Shown: positions 1 to 10,639, counted from the first letter of the stretch. The stretch is DNA of 64,000 bases from Chlamydia ibidis 10-1398/6 (GCF_000454725.1 NZ_APJW01000003.1:124001-188000), one strand, 5' to 3'. Program-made: numbers and translations. Notes: generated by a model not told the origin, from the sequence alone.

Positions 1-2178
1 CTGATAAAGTGTTTCTAATTTATTGACGATTTCATCTACCCGACTGTCAAAATGGTTAGTCAGATCACGAATGTATTCTACGTAAGACAATCCAGAAGCT
101 AAATAAGACATAGAAGAAGATATTGACTTACCCAAACATGCTATACTAATTGCATAACCCATAGGACTATTGCGAACACTATTAGTTAATGCTTCACTAT
201 GTTGAATTAGTAACTCTTTTATTCTAGAAATATCGGTGAAGTCTATGCTAGTAAGAACATCTCCAATCATCTGGAATAATTTAGAAGACTTAGCTGATAA
301 AGATTTTCCCCTAATTGACACGGAAGGAGATAAAATATTGTAATTATTGGCATGAGGAGAAAATTCATAAGAGACATCCATTCCACCTGTATGTTCTAGG
401 AGAAACTCTAAATTATCTCTATAATTCCTTCCTCCACAACCTAGCTGTAACATTAAAAATACTAACAAACGTAACCAAGGAAGCTCTTCCGGAGATAGAG
501 GAGGAAGATCCATAACGAGATCTGCAAATAGCAAGTCATTCGTGAAACAGTCATGATAGAACACTTCACCATTGCCAAAACTTTGCTTAATTAAATTAAA
601 TTCTTTGCCTGATGATGGGACCTTATCCAAAGAAAAATTCGGTAAGATTTTATCCAAATCCTCACTTTGATTCTGATAAGCTTCAAGTAATTTAGCTGTA
701 TGGATAATCTCTTGTCTATTCTCTTCAGTTAACTTGCCTTGAATTCTCTCAAGAAGCATTTTCTCTTCCTGATTTTCTAAGTTGATCAAATCAGTATCAG
801 GTAAAAGTATAACACGGGCGAAATGTGGATTATCTAAGAAATATTTTTTAATCAATTTTTCAAGATATTCCGGCTGTCGTAATTTTCCTCTTAAATCCGC
901 AAATAAGGTATGTATACGCAAGCCATCCGCAGCATGCCCACCATGCTGTTTAAGTAATCCTGAACGGAAAAACAAACTTAAACCATACGGCAAAGAGTAT
1001 CCCGTAATCTCTTTCCTAGAAAGTTCTAGCTGATGTAAAGCACCTTCTATAAGATTATAGGGAATACCCTCTCTAAGGATTTCCTCTAAGCAAGCAAAAA
1101 TTAATGACTCCAGTTTTTGTGCACTATTATGGGAGCATCCTTTACAAATAAGAGTTACAGGGATCTCTCGAATTTCACTATCAATACTCATATCTGCTTG
1201 TTTGCATAAACCTGATTTTAACAAGCGAGATTTTAGAGGAGCAGCATCTGTCCCCATGAGAACAAGTTCTAATACATGAAGAGCCAGTAAATCCTGTTGT
1301 TCCAGTATAGAACATGTTAGCCAAGATAAACCAAAGAGCACCTTATCTTCATCGCAACTATCGCAAGGATATTTTAAAATATTGCGTACAGGATCTTTAA
1401 ATCGTTTTTGTAAAGGGACAGAAACAGATTGTTTTTCTGACTTAATATGACGTAATAGCTTTTCTTCTAAAAAATCTAGATGACGCGAGGGCTTTATATT
1501 ACCATAAAAGTAAAACAGACAACGACTAAGAGTATACTGATTTTGGTGAAAATTTTTTATAGTTTCTTGAGTTAATGTAGTAATTTCTCTAGGGTCTCCA
1601 CCGGAATTCACTCCATAGGTTACAGAGGGGAAAAGAGCTGAATTCAGCGCTTCGTGTAATCGCGCTTCTCCAGACATCATGGCTCCTTTCATCTCATTAA
1701 AAACAATACCGGTATAAGTAAGTTGACCTTCTGAATTAAATTCATATCTCCATCCTTCCTGTAAAAAACTACTTTCGGTCAACAAAGGATGAAAAACAGC
1801 ATCTATATAGACGCTAAGAAGATTATAAAAATCCTCAGGAATCTGAGAAGAAGCTGGGTAGCAAGTGAAATCAGCTCCAGTAAAAGCATTCATAAATGTA
1901 TTAAGACTACGACGTGTCATTGAGAAAAAGGGGTCCCTAATCGGATAGTTCTCTGATCCACATAGCACCATGTGCTCCAAAACATGAGCAACTCCGTTAG
2001 ATGTCTGAGGACATGTACGAAAACATATATTAAAAACATTTTCATCATCATCATTAACAATCATCATAATAGAAGCGCCAGAAGGTTTATGTTCTGCTTC
2101 CAAAAGTTTACTCTCTATCTCGGGTAAATCTTGAGACGACTTGATAATGAAATTTCTATAAGTATCCCCAGCTTTCAT
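1..2178 (-). CDS. M16C (PreP-like) zinc metalloprotease, 3' part missing
   Basis: The gene starts at the ATG complementary to 2176-2178 and stays open to base 1, giving 726 codons before the window cuts it. The inverted zinc motif HVLEH lies at about residues 64-68, followed by a CGSENYPIRDP segment, as in the M16C branch (presequence peptidase / Cym1 type) of the insulinase superfamily. Members of this branch are about 970 residues, so roughly three quarters is present. It matches what I recall as C. trachomatis CT824. M16C enzymes degrade short unfolded peptides in an enclosed chamber. No signal peptide is visible, so a cytoplasmic clean-up role is inferred. It is transcribed away from the M20 peptidase gene. 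Confidence 0.9.
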   Translation of the reverse strand, partial: MKAGDTYRNFIIKSSQDLPEIESKLLEAEHKPSGASIMMIVNDDDENVFNICFRTCPQTSNGVAHVLEHMVLCGSENYPIRDPFFSMTRRSLNTFMNAFTGADFTCYPASSQIPEDFYNLLSVYIDAVFHPLLTESSFLQEGWRYEFNSEGQLTYTGIVFNEMKGAMMSGEARLHEALNSALFPSVTYGVNSGGDPREITTLTQETIKNFHQNQYTLSRCLFYFYGNIKPSRHLDFLEEKLLRHIKSEKQSVSVPLQKRFKDPVRNILKYPCDSCDEDKVLFGLSWLTCSILEQQDLLALHVLELVLMGTDAAPLKSRLLKSGLCKQADMSIDSEIREIPVTLICKGCSHNSAQKLESLIFACLEEILREGIPYNLIEGALHQLELSRKEITGYSLPYGLSLFFRSGLLKQHGGHAADGLRIHTLFADLRGKLRQPEYLEKLIKKYFLDNPHFARVILLPDTDLINLENQEEKMLLERIQGKLTEENRQEIIHTAKLLEAYQNQSEDLDKILPNFSLDKVPSSGKEFNLIKQSFGNGEVFYHDCFTNDLLFADLVMDLPPLSPEELPWLRLLVFLMLQLGCGGRNYRDNLEFLLEHTGGMDVSYEFSPHANNYNILSPSVSIRGKSLSAKSSKLFQMIGDVLTSIDFTDISRIKELLIQHSEALTNSVRNSPMGYAISIACLGKSISSSMSYLASGLSYVEYIRDLTNHFDSRVDEIVNKLETLYQ

Positions 2179-2621
2179 ACTCTGCCTAATTTTCTAATGC
2201 GATCATACTAGATAGTCTCCATTTTACTGCAGCTACCTAACCTGACTAACGATACCAACCTTCACTCATTCAGAATAAAACAATGTATCACAATTCAAAA
2301 GCTTCAAACCCCAATCAGCAATGCAAGATTACATCGACATATCTATACCAGCAAGGGCGAGCTTTAGGATAATCTTTTACCTGATTTCTATTTTATTTAC
2401 GACAGAAGCAAAACATTACAAGTAAACCAACAAGATGAATAAGCTATAAACTTCCAAACTTTTAATAGAAGTTATGGGTAATATATGCCAACTTAAGATC
2501 CTAGATTACAGAGGAGACTATAACCAAACGAAAATAGAGATTGGTTCACAAGACCTGTTACTTCTCAGAATAAAAATTTCGATAAACTAAACTGATATTT
2601 AAACCAAATTTCATTAAAGCT
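2179..2621. other. Intergenic region, divergent promoters expected
   Basis: This 443-base AT-rich gap separates two divergent protease genes, so both promoters should lie here. I see no credible ORF, RNA gene or strong hairpin, and no promoter close enough to consensus to place. Confidence 0.6.
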
Positions 2622-3965
2622 ATGCCAAAGTTAAGTCACTTTGATAAAGAATTAAACTCATTTCTACAAGAATTCTCAGATTTCATTAACTTTCCATCTA
2701 TATCTGCAAATCCTGAAAACTTAAAAGACTGCAATCTATGTGCTTTATTCCTCATAGAAAAACTAAAAACTATTTTCTCTATAGAATTATGGGAAAAACC
2801 TAATCATCCTCCGATAATATTCGCACAATATAAAAACAAAAACCCATCGTCACCAACATTACTAATATATAATCATTACGATGTACAGCCTGCTAATTTA
2901 GAAGATGGTTGGGAAGATGATCCCTTCAGTTTACGAGAAAAAGATGGTAAATTATTTGCACGAGGTGTTTCTGACAACAAGGGGCAATGTTTTTACACAT
3001 GGAAAGCTTTACAATATTATTATCAGTCTAGAGGAGGCTTTCCAGTAAACATTACATGGATTATTGAAGGAGAGGAAGAAAGTGGAAGCGAAGCTCTACG
3101 CTATTTCATTGAAGATAAAAACCCAGTGCTCAGATCAGATTATGTTCTGATTGTAGATGGCGGATTTACTTCAGCACAATGCCCAAGTATTAGCATAGGA
3201 GCCCGTGGCCTTCTCACATTGAAAATTACTTTAAAAGAAGGCGAGTCTGACATGCATTCTGGCACGTTTGGAGGGATAGCCTATAATGTCAATCGAGCTT
3301 TGGTTGAACTACTTGCCTCTTTTCACAATGAAAACAACGAGATCTCAGTAAACCATTTCTATGATGATGTAAGTCTACCTGAGAATTATAAAATCACTAA
3401 CCAAAATTACACCGATCATACTTGGGGATTTGCTCCTGTATTATATCCACCGGCTAAGACTCCTAAAGAAGCATCTACCATCTATCCAACTATAGAGATC
3501 AACGGAATTTCAGGAGGATATACTGGGCCTGGGTTTAAAACTGTTATACCTTGTCAAGCTACTGCCTTTCTATCTTGTCGCCTTGTCCCCAATCAAAATC
3601 CGGAAAAAATTACCAAAGCGATTACTGAACACTTAATACAGCATACGCCAAAGCAAGTACAGCTATCTTATGAATTCTGTCAAGGAAACCCAGGATGGAG
3701 AAGTTCTGGTAATCTACCAATTGCTAATATTCTAAGAGAAGTTTACTCCGAATTGTATGGCATTTCTTGTCACGAAGCATTCATGGAAGGAACAATTCCA
3801 ATCGCCACTTTATTGAGGGAAGCTTCTCAAGCAGAGCCAATCATTTGCGGAACTTCATATTTGACTGATAACATACACGCAGCCGAAGAGAATTTTTCCA
3901 TTGATCAAATGAGAAAGGGTTTTCTTTCAGTTTATTTGATCCTAGACAAGCTGGCAAAACAGTAG
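2622..3965 (+). CDS. M20-family metallopeptidase (dipeptidase-like)
   Basis: This 447-aa protein has the M20/M28 di-zinc layout: NHYDVQP with H85 and catalytic D87, the bridging aspartate in GVSDNKG (D118), the EGEEESGS acidic pair near residues 151-152, and an MHSGTFGG dimerisation-domain segment near residue 210. It resembles the M20 dipeptidase/CNDP-like branch, which hydrolyses dipeptides or short peptides in the cytoplasm. There is no signal peptide. It probably feeds amino acid recycling beside the neighbouring M16C protease, but the substrate cannot be told from sequence. It converges on htrA, and a hairpin lies between the two stops. Confidence 0.88.
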   Translation: MPKLSHFDKELNSFLQEFSDFINFPSISANPENLKDCNLCALFLIEKLKTIFSIELWEKPNHPPIIFAQYKNKNPSSPTLLIYNHYDVQPANLEDGWEDDPFSLREKDGKLFARGVSDNKGQCFYTWKALQYYYQSRGGFPVNITWIIEGEEESGSEALRYFIEDKNPVLRSDYVLIVDGGFTSAQCPSISIGARGLLTLKITLKEGESDMHSGTFGGIAYNVNRALVELLASFHNENNEISVNHFYDDVSLPENYKITNQNYTDHTWGFAPVLYPPAKTPKEASTIYPTIEINGISGGYTGPGFKTVIPCQATAFLSCRLVPNQNPEKITKAITEHLIQHTPKQVQLSYEFCQGNPGWRSSGNLPIANILREVYSELYGISCHEAFMEGTIPIATLLREASQAEPIICGTSYLTDNIHAAEENFSIDQMRKGFLSVYLILDKLAKQ

Positions 3966-3991
3966 AAGCTGGAGTCTTATGATTCCAGCTT
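3966..3991. terminator. Hairpin between convergent M20 peptidase gene and htrA
   Basis: AAGCTGGA at 3966-3973 and TCCAGCTT at 3984-3991 are perfect inverted repeats around a 10-base loop. The stem fills the gap between the two convergent stop codons and could end transcription from either side. T-runs are short, so efficiency is uncertain. Confidence 0.6.
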
Positions 3992-3993
3992 AT

Positions 3994-5460
3994 TTAATCT
4001 TCAGGCTTAAGGGCGACAAAACGAATAACTTCCCCTTGGGACACCATAAGAAGAATACTTTCTTGCTTGTTGTCCTTAAGAACGGTGTTGAGCTCTTCTA
4101 TGGAAGATACCCTTTGACGATTCACAGCGAGAATAATTTGTCCCGGGGCTATGCCTGAAGATGCGGCTGCCGATCCGGGATCAACAGAGACAATGAGGAC
4201 TCCTTTTGTATCAGGAGCTAAGCCCAGTTTTTTAGCTGACTCAGAATTTAAATTCTGAACACGAATTCCCACACGCTGTAAAGCGGACATACCGTCATCT
4301 TTGGGAGCTTGAGAAACCACAACAGGAATCTCTATAACCTTACCTTCACGTACTACTTTAAGTAAGACACGCGTATCGGGACTCATCAAAGAAATGGCAT
4401 TACGGAAAGCACTTAAAGAATCCACTTCCTTACCATTATAAGCAATAATGACATCCTCTTGCTTCAAACCAGCCTTGTCAGCAGGAGACCCCTTCACTAC
4501 ATCTGTTACAAGAGCACCATATACCTTGCCAAGCTTATAACAAGATGCCAACTCAGCATCAATAGGTTGCAATGTAACGCCTAAAAACCCTCTAGTCACT
4601 TGTCCATCAGTAATTAACTGATCAATAATACGCTTAGCCATAAGACTAGGAATAGCGAAACCTATGCCAATGTAGCCACCGCTACCACTAACAATCGCAG
4701 TATTTACTCCTATCACTTTACCATCAATGTTGAGTAACGGTCCTCCAGAATTCCCCGGATTAATTGCTGCATCTGTCTGAATAAAGTCTTCAAAATCAGC
4801 AATATGCAATTGGTTCCTTCCCTTTGCACTAATTACACCTACAGTTACTGTTGCTTGTAATCCAAAAGGATTACCAATAGCAATCGCCCAATCTCCTACT
4901 TTAAGCTTATCGGAATTACCAAAGCTGAGATAGGGCAAGTTATCAGCGTTAATTTTAATAACAGCAAGATCTGTCTTAGGATCAAGACCTATCACCTTAG
5001 CCGTATACTTCTTCCCGTCATGCAAGGTAACATGAATCTTACCCGCATCTTCAACAACATGGTGATTAGTAACAACATAACCATCCGAAGAGACAATAAA
5101 ACCTGTCCCCCTAACGGCTTCCTTAGATTGCGGTCTCTCTTTCGGGGAAGGCAATCCAAAAAAACGATTGAAAAACTCGTCATTGAAATAATCAAAAGGA
5201 TTGTCATAGGGACCTTTCTTCCCTGGAGAGCCAGGATTTATAGAACGGCTTGTTTTAGGGAAACTTTCGATATAGACTACACCCGGAGTAGCCTGCTCAG
5301 CGACCTTAGAAAATCCACCAGAAATCTCTTTTAACAGCACTTCTTGAGGCAAATCGGCAACCCGATTTTCTTTTTTAGGAGACGAAAATCCATAAGAAGA
5401 ACTCAAAGAAACACTAAAAAAAACCGCTACGGATAATAAAAGACTTATGGGCTTCTTCAT
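3994..5460 (-). CDS. htrA: Periplasmic serine protease HtrA/DegP-like
   Basis: This is a 488-aa DegP/DegQ-type protease and chaperone of envelope proteins. An N-terminal signal peptide (about residues 1-25) precedes the trypsin-like domain. The catalytic triad is visible: H134 in TNHHVV, D164 in KTDLAVI and S238 in NPGNSGGPL. Two PDZ domains follow, at about residues 285-375 and 390-485. The length is normal for the family. C. trachomatis HtrA (CT823) is known as a stress-induced quality-control protease. The gene is transcribed alone, with a 250-base gap upstream to the end of sucD and a hairpin just past its stop. Confidence 0.97.
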   Translation of the reverse strand: MKKPISLLLSVAVFFSVSLSSSYGFSSPKKENRVADLPQEVLLKEISGGFSKVAEQATPGVVYIESFPKTSRSINPGSPGKKGPYDNPFDYFNDEFFNRFFGLPSPKERPQSKEAVRGTGFIVSSDGYVVTNHHVVEDAGKIHVTLHDGKKYTAKVIGLDPKTDLAVIKINADNLPYLSFGNSDKLKVGDWAIAIGNPFGLQATVTVGVISAKGRNQLHIADFEDFIQTDAAINPGNSGGPLLNIDGKVIGVNTAIVSGSGGYIGIGFAIPSLMAKRIIDQLITDGQVTRGFLGVTLQPIDAELASCYKLGKVYGALVTDVVKGSPADKAGLKQEDVIIAYNGKEVDSLSAFRNAISLMSPDTRVLLKVVREGKVIEIPVVVSQAPKDDGMSALQRVGIRVQNLNSESAKKLGLAPDTKGVLIVSVDPGSAAASSGIAPGQIILAVNRQRVSSIEELNTVLKDNKQESILLMVSQGEVIRFVALKPED

Positions 5461-5711
5461 AACACCTTTTCCTTAAACGGGGCTCTCCAGAGTCTTTACC
5501 ACAATCCATATATTGGCGTAAGATGAGTAAAGTCCACTCTCGAACAGAACTACGAAAGGTCAATTATATTTCAGTAAGATATTACTACCAAACTTTTTCT
5601 CTTACCCTCTATCTCGAAATCAACGTTCCCCTAATAAATAAACTGAACCTGCAGAATAAAGAAGTTCTAAGCTTTAAGAAGATATTACCTGAAGATACTA
5701 GAACAATATCC

Positions 5712-6587
5712 TTATCTTTCTCTAAGAGTTTTTTCTACGCTTTCACCAATCAATGCTGGAGACGTTACAACATATACTCCCGCGTCTTTTAAAGCGATTT
5801 GCTTACTTTTAGCATCTCCAGAATTCCCAGAAATAATAGCTCCAGCATGGCCCATACGTTTTCCTTTCGGAGCTGTAGTTCCAGCTATGAAAGCAACAAC
5901 AGGTTTAGTGGAGTGTTGCTTAATCCAACTAGCGGCCTCTTCCTCAGCAGTCCCTCCAATTTCTCCTATTAACAGAATTAATTCTGTATCTGGATCTCTT
6001 TCAAAAGACTCAAAAGCATCTATAAACGAAGTGCCATTCAAAGAGTCTCCTCCAATACCTACACAAATACTTTGGCCAATACCCCTTTGAGTTAATTGCC
6101 AAACTGCTTCATAAGTTAGGGTGCCGGATCGAGAGACTACCCCTACATTTCCTGGCAAATGAATATAGCCTGGCATAATTCCTATTTTGCATACACCCGG
6201 CTTAATGATTCCAGGGCAATTAGGGCCAATAAGGTGTGACCTACTATGTTTCATAATACGTGACACTTCCAGCATATCCCTAACTGGGATACCCTCTGTT
6301 ATGCAAACTATAAGCTCTATACCTGCATCTTCTGCTTCTATGATAGCTTCTGCAGCATAAGCTGGGGGCACAAAAATCATTGTTGCACGACATTCTGTAT
6401 CTTTTTTAGCTTCTAGAACAGAATCATAAACAGGCAACCCTAAATATTCTGATCCCCCTTTACCTGGAGTAACGCCCCCGACAAAATTGGATCCATAAGT
6501 AAGACACTGCTCTGTATGGAATGATCCTGATTTCCCGGTAATACCCTGGGTAATAATAGGAAGACTTTTACTTAGTAACCGAAACAT
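5712..6587 (-). CDS. sucD: Succinyl-CoA synthetase alpha subunit
   Basis: This 291-aa protein binds CoA and carries the phosphohistidine: H247 in [10 protein letters not shown]. It has the [11 protein letters not shown] nucleotide/CoA loop near residue 17 and the GPNCPG segment near 121. With SucC it makes succinate and ATP or GTP from succinyl-CoA in the partial TCA cycle. It starts 9 bases after the sucC stop, so the two form an operon with sucC first. I recall the pair as CT821-CT822 in C. trachomatis. Confidence 0.97.
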   Translation of the reverse strand: MFRLLSKSLPIITQGITGKSGSFHTEQCLTYGSNFVGGVTPGKGGSEYLGLPVYDSVLEAKKDTECRATMIFVPPAYAAEAIIEAEDAGIELIVCITEGIPVRDMLEVSRIMKHSRSHLIGPNCPGIIKPGVCKIGIMPGYIHLPGNVGVVSRSGTLTYEAVWQLTQRGIGQSICVGIGGDSLNGTSFIDAFESFERDPDTELILLIGEIGGTAEEEAASWIKQHSTKPVVAFIAGTTAPKGKRMGHAGAIISGNSGDAKSKQIALKDAGVYVVTSPALIGESVEKTLRER

Positions 6588-6596
6588 TGAATCTCT

Positions 6597-7763
6597 CTAA
6601 ATTTGTCTGCTAAGTTCAACAGCTAAACGTGCTCCTTCGTCTATAGACTCTGTAAAATAGCAGGGGACTCCTGAACTCTCTATAATCTCTTTACCTAATT
6701 CCACATTAGTACCTTCTAAACGAATAACTGTAGGAATTGGTTCATCTTTTTCTGCAACAACCGAAACTAAACCAGAAGCAACTACAGAACAGTCCATAAT
6801 TCCCCCAAATATATTAATAAAAAGCACCTTAACACTATTATCAGATAGAACTAGGGAAACTGCCTCTGCAATCTGTTTTTCGGAAGCACTTCCCCCCACA
6901 TCAAGAAAATTAGCAGCAGATCCCCCGTGTAGTTTCAAAATATCTAAAGTACTCATAGCTAAGCCCGCTCCATTGACTAGACAACCAATATTACCCTCCA
7001 ACGCGATATATGAAAGCCCTATCTGCTTGGCTAGCACATCGCGAACATTTTCTTGTGCAGGATCATAGAGAGTTGCGAGATCTGGATGACGATATAAAGC
7101 GTTATCATCAAGGGTAACTTTAGCATCAAGCACTACTAATTGCTGAGATTGTGTAAGAATTAAGGGATTAATCTCCAATAATGACATATCGTTCTGATAG
7201 AAACAGGAAACTAATTTCTTTAAAATCTGTATGCCTTGTTGAGCTAAACTCCCCTCCCATTCCATAAACTTCACAATATGTCGCAACTGGTAACTGTATA
7301 TGTGTCCAAAAGCGGTAACGGGAATAGTTAGTATTTGTTCTGGGGACTGTTTAGCAACTTCTTCAATATCCATTCCCCCTGCTTTAGAAAGCATAATTGC
7401 TGGACAACAGTGTTTCCTATCTATAATTACTGCAACATAGTATTCAGAAAAGATATCAATCAAAGGAGTCAGCAATACTTTATCTACTGGCAATGACGAA
7501 CCAGAAGTTTGGACACTTACAAAACGCATGTTTAATAATTTATCAACAGCTTTTTCTACCTCCAAGATAGATTTTGCAATAATAACTCCTCCACTCTTTC
7601 CCCTACCACCGGCATGTACTTGTACTTTAACAACAGCAGAATCTATACCCAACTCCTGCATAGCACTTCCTACTTCAGATAGTGAAGAAATCACACGATA
7701 AGGAGGAACAGGAATATCATAAGATGCTAAGAGATCTTTAGCTTGGTATTCATGAAGATGCAT
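6597..7763 (-). CDS. sucC: Succinyl-CoA synthetase beta subunit
   Basis: This 388-aa protein has the standard SucC length. It begins MHLHEYQAKDLL, has the ATP-grasp glycine loop HAGGRGKSGG near residue 52, and the NIFGGIMDC segment near residue 320. It supplies the nucleotide site of succinyl-CoA synthetase. The ATG at 7763 has AAGG seven bases upstream. It is the first gene of sucCD and diverges from ftsY across a 69-base gap that must carry both promoters. Confidence 0.97.
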   Translation of the reverse strand: MHLHEYQAKDLLASYDIPVPPYRVISSLSEVGSAMQELGIDSAVVKVQVHAGGRGKSGGVIIAKSILEVEKAVDKLLNMRFVSVQTSGSSLPVDKVLLTPLIDIFSEYYVAVIIDRKHCCPAIMLSKAGGMDIEEVAKQSPEQILTIPVTAFGHIYSYQLRHIVKFMEWEGSLAQQGIQILKKLVSCFYQNDMSLLEINPLILTQSQQLVVLDAKVTLDDNALYRHPDLATLYDPAQENVRDVLAKQIGLSYIALEGNIGCLVNGAGLAMSTLDILKLHGGSAANFLDVGGSASEKQIAEAVSLVLSDNSVKVLFINIFGGIMDCSVVASGLVSVVAEKDEPIPTVIRLEGTNVELGKEIIESSGVPCYFTESIDEGARLAVELSRQI

Positions 7764-7832
7764 AAATAAGCCTTTGCATTTTCCTTCTTATCTTGTATCC
7801 TTGTTTTTACTTCAACTAACTTTGTTTCCGCA

Positions 7833-8699
7833 GTGTTTAAATTTTTTAGCAGTAAAATACAGTCTTTATTTAGAAGAAGTGTTTCTGTTGATCTGCTGGA
7901 ATTCGCAGAGGGTTTATTTTACGAAGCTGATTTTGGCTCTAACTTGACTGAGGAGTTGTGTTCAAGGTTACGTAAGTCTCGTAATCCTGATGAGTCCTCT
8001 CTTCGCATCTTGATTTCTGAATTGCTGCGTGAAACTCTTTCTGGCTTACCTGAAATAACAGGCTCCCTTCCGGAAACATCTCCTCCTTATGTTACTTTAA
8101 TATTAGGAACCAATGGCTCAGGAAAAACAACTACTGTTGCAAAATTAGCACACTACTACCAATTGAAATCCAAAAAAGTCATGATCGTGGCCACTGATAC
8201 ATTCCGTTCTGCAGGGATGGATCAAATGCGGTATTGGGCGGAACAATTGGATTGTGGTTTCGTTTCTGGCAAACCCGGAGGAGATGCTGCTGCTATCGCT
8301 TATGATGGCATTCAGGCAGCCATTGCGCGTAATTATGATCATGTAATTATTGATACTTCCGGTCGCTTACATACTCATACTAATTTACTGAAAGAACTGT
8401 CAAAGATTGTATCCGTTTGCAATAAATCGCATCCAGGTAGTCCTCAAGAAACTCTTATGACCCTCGATGCCACATTGGGGGGCAACGCTGTAGAACAGGT
8501 ACGTGTGTTTAATAATGTCGTACCTGTAAGTGGTCTCATACTTACAAAAGTTGATGGGTCAGCGAAAGGCGGCACTCTATTTCGAATTGCTAAAGAACTG
8601 AAGATCCCTACTAAATTCTTAGGTAACGGGGAATCAGTTGAGGATCTTCAAGATTTTGATATTGAGAAATTCCTACAGAAGCTTTTCTCCCAAAATTAG
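7833..8699 (+). CDS. ftsY: Signal recognition particle receptor FtsY
   Basis: This 288-aa SRP GTPase has G1 LGTNGSGKTTTVAK (about residues 91-104), DTFRSAG, G3 DTSGRLHTH and G4 TKVDGSAKGG. It docks SRP-ribosome complexes at the inner membrane translocon. It is much shorter than E. coli FtsY because the acidic N-terminal A domain is absent, leaving only the NG core; I recall the same for chlamydial FtsY (CT820). The start is a GTG with no strong ribosome-binding site, chosen because the N domain begins there. It converges on the BI-1 family gene with a 6-base gap. Confidence 0.95.
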   Translation: MFKFFSSKIQSLFRRSVSVDLLEFAEGLFYEADFGSNLTEELCSRLRKSRNPDESSLRILISELLRETLSGLPEITGSLPETSPPYVTLILGTNGSGKTTTVAKLAHYYQLKSKKVMIVATDTFRSAGMDQMRYWAEQLDCGFVSGKPGGDAAAIAYDGIQAAIARNYDHVIIDTSGRLHTHTNLLKELSKIVSVCNKSHPGSPQETLMTLDATLGGNAVEQVRVFNNVVPVSGLILTKVDGSAKGGTLFRIAKELKIPTKFLGNGESVEDLQDFDIEKFLQKLFSQN

Positions 8700-8705
8700 C
8701 ATCTA

Positions 8706-9422
8706 CTAATCACGTCTGGCTGAAGAAGAGAAAATAGATAACAGATATATGAAAATAGCTGTGACATTGCAGTACATTCTCAATGCCATAATAAGTGAGA
8801 GCTTATAGCTTATCACCGAGTCGTTACCTACACTCCTTGCCATTTTACGAATTTCTTGAGCATCGACAACAGATAAACCCAAAAATAGGGCTAAACCAAT
8901 ATAACTAATGCCTAAATAAACAAACGGCAGCTGCATAAACAGGGAAAGCACTACAAACACTAAACTCAAAACTAAAAAACCAGATAAACCAGCCCATAAA
9001 ATATTACGAACGGCTGTTAAATCATGTTTAGTGAAAGCTCCATAGAGTGACGCTATACCAAAAGTTACAGCAGCACCTATAAATGCTGCCCACACTACCC
9101 CTCCTCCTGCAAATTGGATATAGGAAGGTATCAAAGTACCAAAAAACAACCCTTCCAGAACGGAATAGGCAATAAACAAGCCCATGGTTGTATGAGTGGA
9201 TAAAGTATGGAATTTTGTTCGTATGAACAAAGAGATTCCCATATTTCCTAACAAATACAGCATCCAAAAAGCACCAAGAAATTTATACAAACCAGAATAA
9301 TAAAGATATATGGATACTAAAGCAGTAACGCTAAGCCCCGCAGTCATCCAACCATATACTCTAGAAGTAAATGTTCCCGGTAGCTGAGAGTCTTTTATAT
9401 AATCTCGCTCATACAATCCCAT
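8706..9422 (-). CDS. Bax inhibitor-1 family membrane protein (YccA-like)
   Basis: This 238-aa polytopic protein has about seven hydrophobic helices. Family marks include the central segment with FGTLIPSYI and the C-terminal VVDAQEIRKMAR loop near residue 195. The BI-1/YccA/YbhL family covers FtsH-interacting YccA and calcium-leak channels; which activity applies here is unknown. The ATG is preceded by GAGGAAAAGGGT. The gene lies 38 bases downstream of the convergent-side end of tyrP and is read in the same direction as tyrP, so they may share a transcript. Confidence 0.9.
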   Translation of the reverse strand: MGLYERDYIKDSQLPGTFTSRVYGWMTAGLSVTALVSIYLYYSGLYKFLGAFWMLYLLGNMGISLFIRTKFHTLSTHTTMGLFIAYSVLEGLFFGTLIPSYIQFAGGGVVWAAFIGAAVTFGIASLYGAFTKHDLTAVRNILWAGLSGFLVLSLVFVVLSLFMQLPFVYLGISYIGLALFLGLSVVDAQEIRKMARSVGNDSVISYKLSLIMALRMYCNVTAIFIYLLSIFSSSARRD

Positions 9423-9460
9423 ACCCTTTTCCTCAATCCACTGTTTTAATTAAAATAAAC

Positions 9461-10639
9461 CTAAAAACAAAGAGTAACAATATTAGTTAATGCTATTATA
9501 AACATAAATAATAAAACTACCTTTCCACCCGGAACCAGGTGTTTTGCATTGTAATGTTTTTTAGAATATCTTCCTTTCCAAATCATAATTACTGGAAAAA
9601 TTCCCGTAATTAACGCTACTCCGATACCACCAGCGTAATTTAAACATTTAACCACTATCTCGGGATAACACATCGACCACGCAAGAGGAATGATAATTGC
9701 AAGAAAGAAAATAGAAAACTTATGCTTACGCTTACACCATCCAAAAGCATCTGCTAAAAAGTCCATCATCCCCAAAGCAACTCCTATAAATGATGAAACA
9801 AGAGCAAAAAATCCAAAGAATTCGCCAGCTAGATACACTAGGGGATTTTGCAAAGTATTTTTCAATGCGCCTACTGCCGTATAACCTAGAGAATTTGCCT
9901 CTATGAGATAAGATAAAGGTACGGTCCCCAGCACAATAATTTCCCACACTATATAGAAAATAAGAGCAGTAACACTTCCTAGTACAATTGCTTTCTTCAC
10001 GTCAGCGACTTTCTTATCCATGTAGTAATAAAGAGTGGGCACAACGTTTTGAAAACCAAAAGAAAGGAACAGGATAGGTAGCCCGTCTATGGATGACATC
10101 CAAGAAGATCGAGAAAGGAGACAAACGTCTATACGTGTAAAGCCCATTATACAAAAACACAGGAATGCTAATCCCATTCCTAAGACACACACCCTATTAC
10201 TATAATCAATCACTCTTGTTTTCAACATTAGTATGGGGCAAATGATTACAGCAAAAGATAACGGGGACAAATTTCTTATCCAATGAACATTAGGGCCAAA
10301 AATCCGGAATAAGATATTACCCCCTTCACAAAAGTACGCAACAAGTAAAGAATAAAATAGAAAAAGATAGAGCAATGAAATGAGGACTTTGCATACATCT
10401 CCCAGTGTATACCGAGCCATAGACAACATATTTATTTGCTGCCTATCTTTGAACCATGTCATAACTTCTAAAAAACAAAAACCAGATGCTATAGAAAATA
10501 ACCATGAAATCAAATAGAGGATTAGAGTAGGTATAAACCCACCGACTGCAGTTAGTACGGGAACCGCTAATACCCCAGCACCAATCGCTGTCCCAGCAAC
10601 GAGCAGCGCTCCTCCAAAGACTTTGTTAGAGTTAGACAT
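9461..10639 (-). CDS. tyrP: Aromatic amino acid permease, TyrP-type (HAAAP family)
   Basis: This is a hydroxy/aromatic amino acid permease of about 392 aa and 11 predicted membrane segments. It opens with the glycine-rich first helix (KVFGGALLVAGTAIGAGVLA). I place the start at the ATG at 10639; a TTG two codons upstream also fits. TyrP imports tyrosine or tryptophan with protons. C. trachomatis carries two tandem tyrP copies (as I recall, CT817-CT818), while only one is present here. Copy number of this gene varies between chlamydial lineages, which bears on aromatic amino acid uptake. Confidence 0.92.
   Translation of the reverse strand: MSNSNKVFGGALLVAGTAIGAGVLAVPVLTAVGGFIPTLILYLISWLFSIASGFCFLEVMTWFKDRQQINMLSMARYTLGDVCKVLISLLYLFLFYSLLVAYFCEGGNILFRIFGPNVHWIRNLSPLSFAVIICPILMLKTRVIDYSNRVCVLGMGLAFLCFCIMGFTRIDVCLLSRSSWMSSIDGLPILFLSFGFQNVVPTLYYYMDKKVADVKKAIVLGSVTALIFYIVWEIIVLGTVPLSYLIEANSLGYTAVGALKNTLQNPLVYLAGEFFGFFALVSSFIGVALGMMDFLADAFGWCKRKHKFSIFFLAIIIPLAWSMCYPEIVVKCLNYAGGIGVALITGIFPVIMIWKGRYSKKHYNAKHLVPGGKVVLLFMFIIALTNIVTLCF

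Noticed and set aside
5523..5792. 89-codon plus-strand ORF between htrA and sucD
   Set aside because: It overlaps the end of sucD antisense, has no clear ribosome-binding site and looks like non-coding AT-rich translation.
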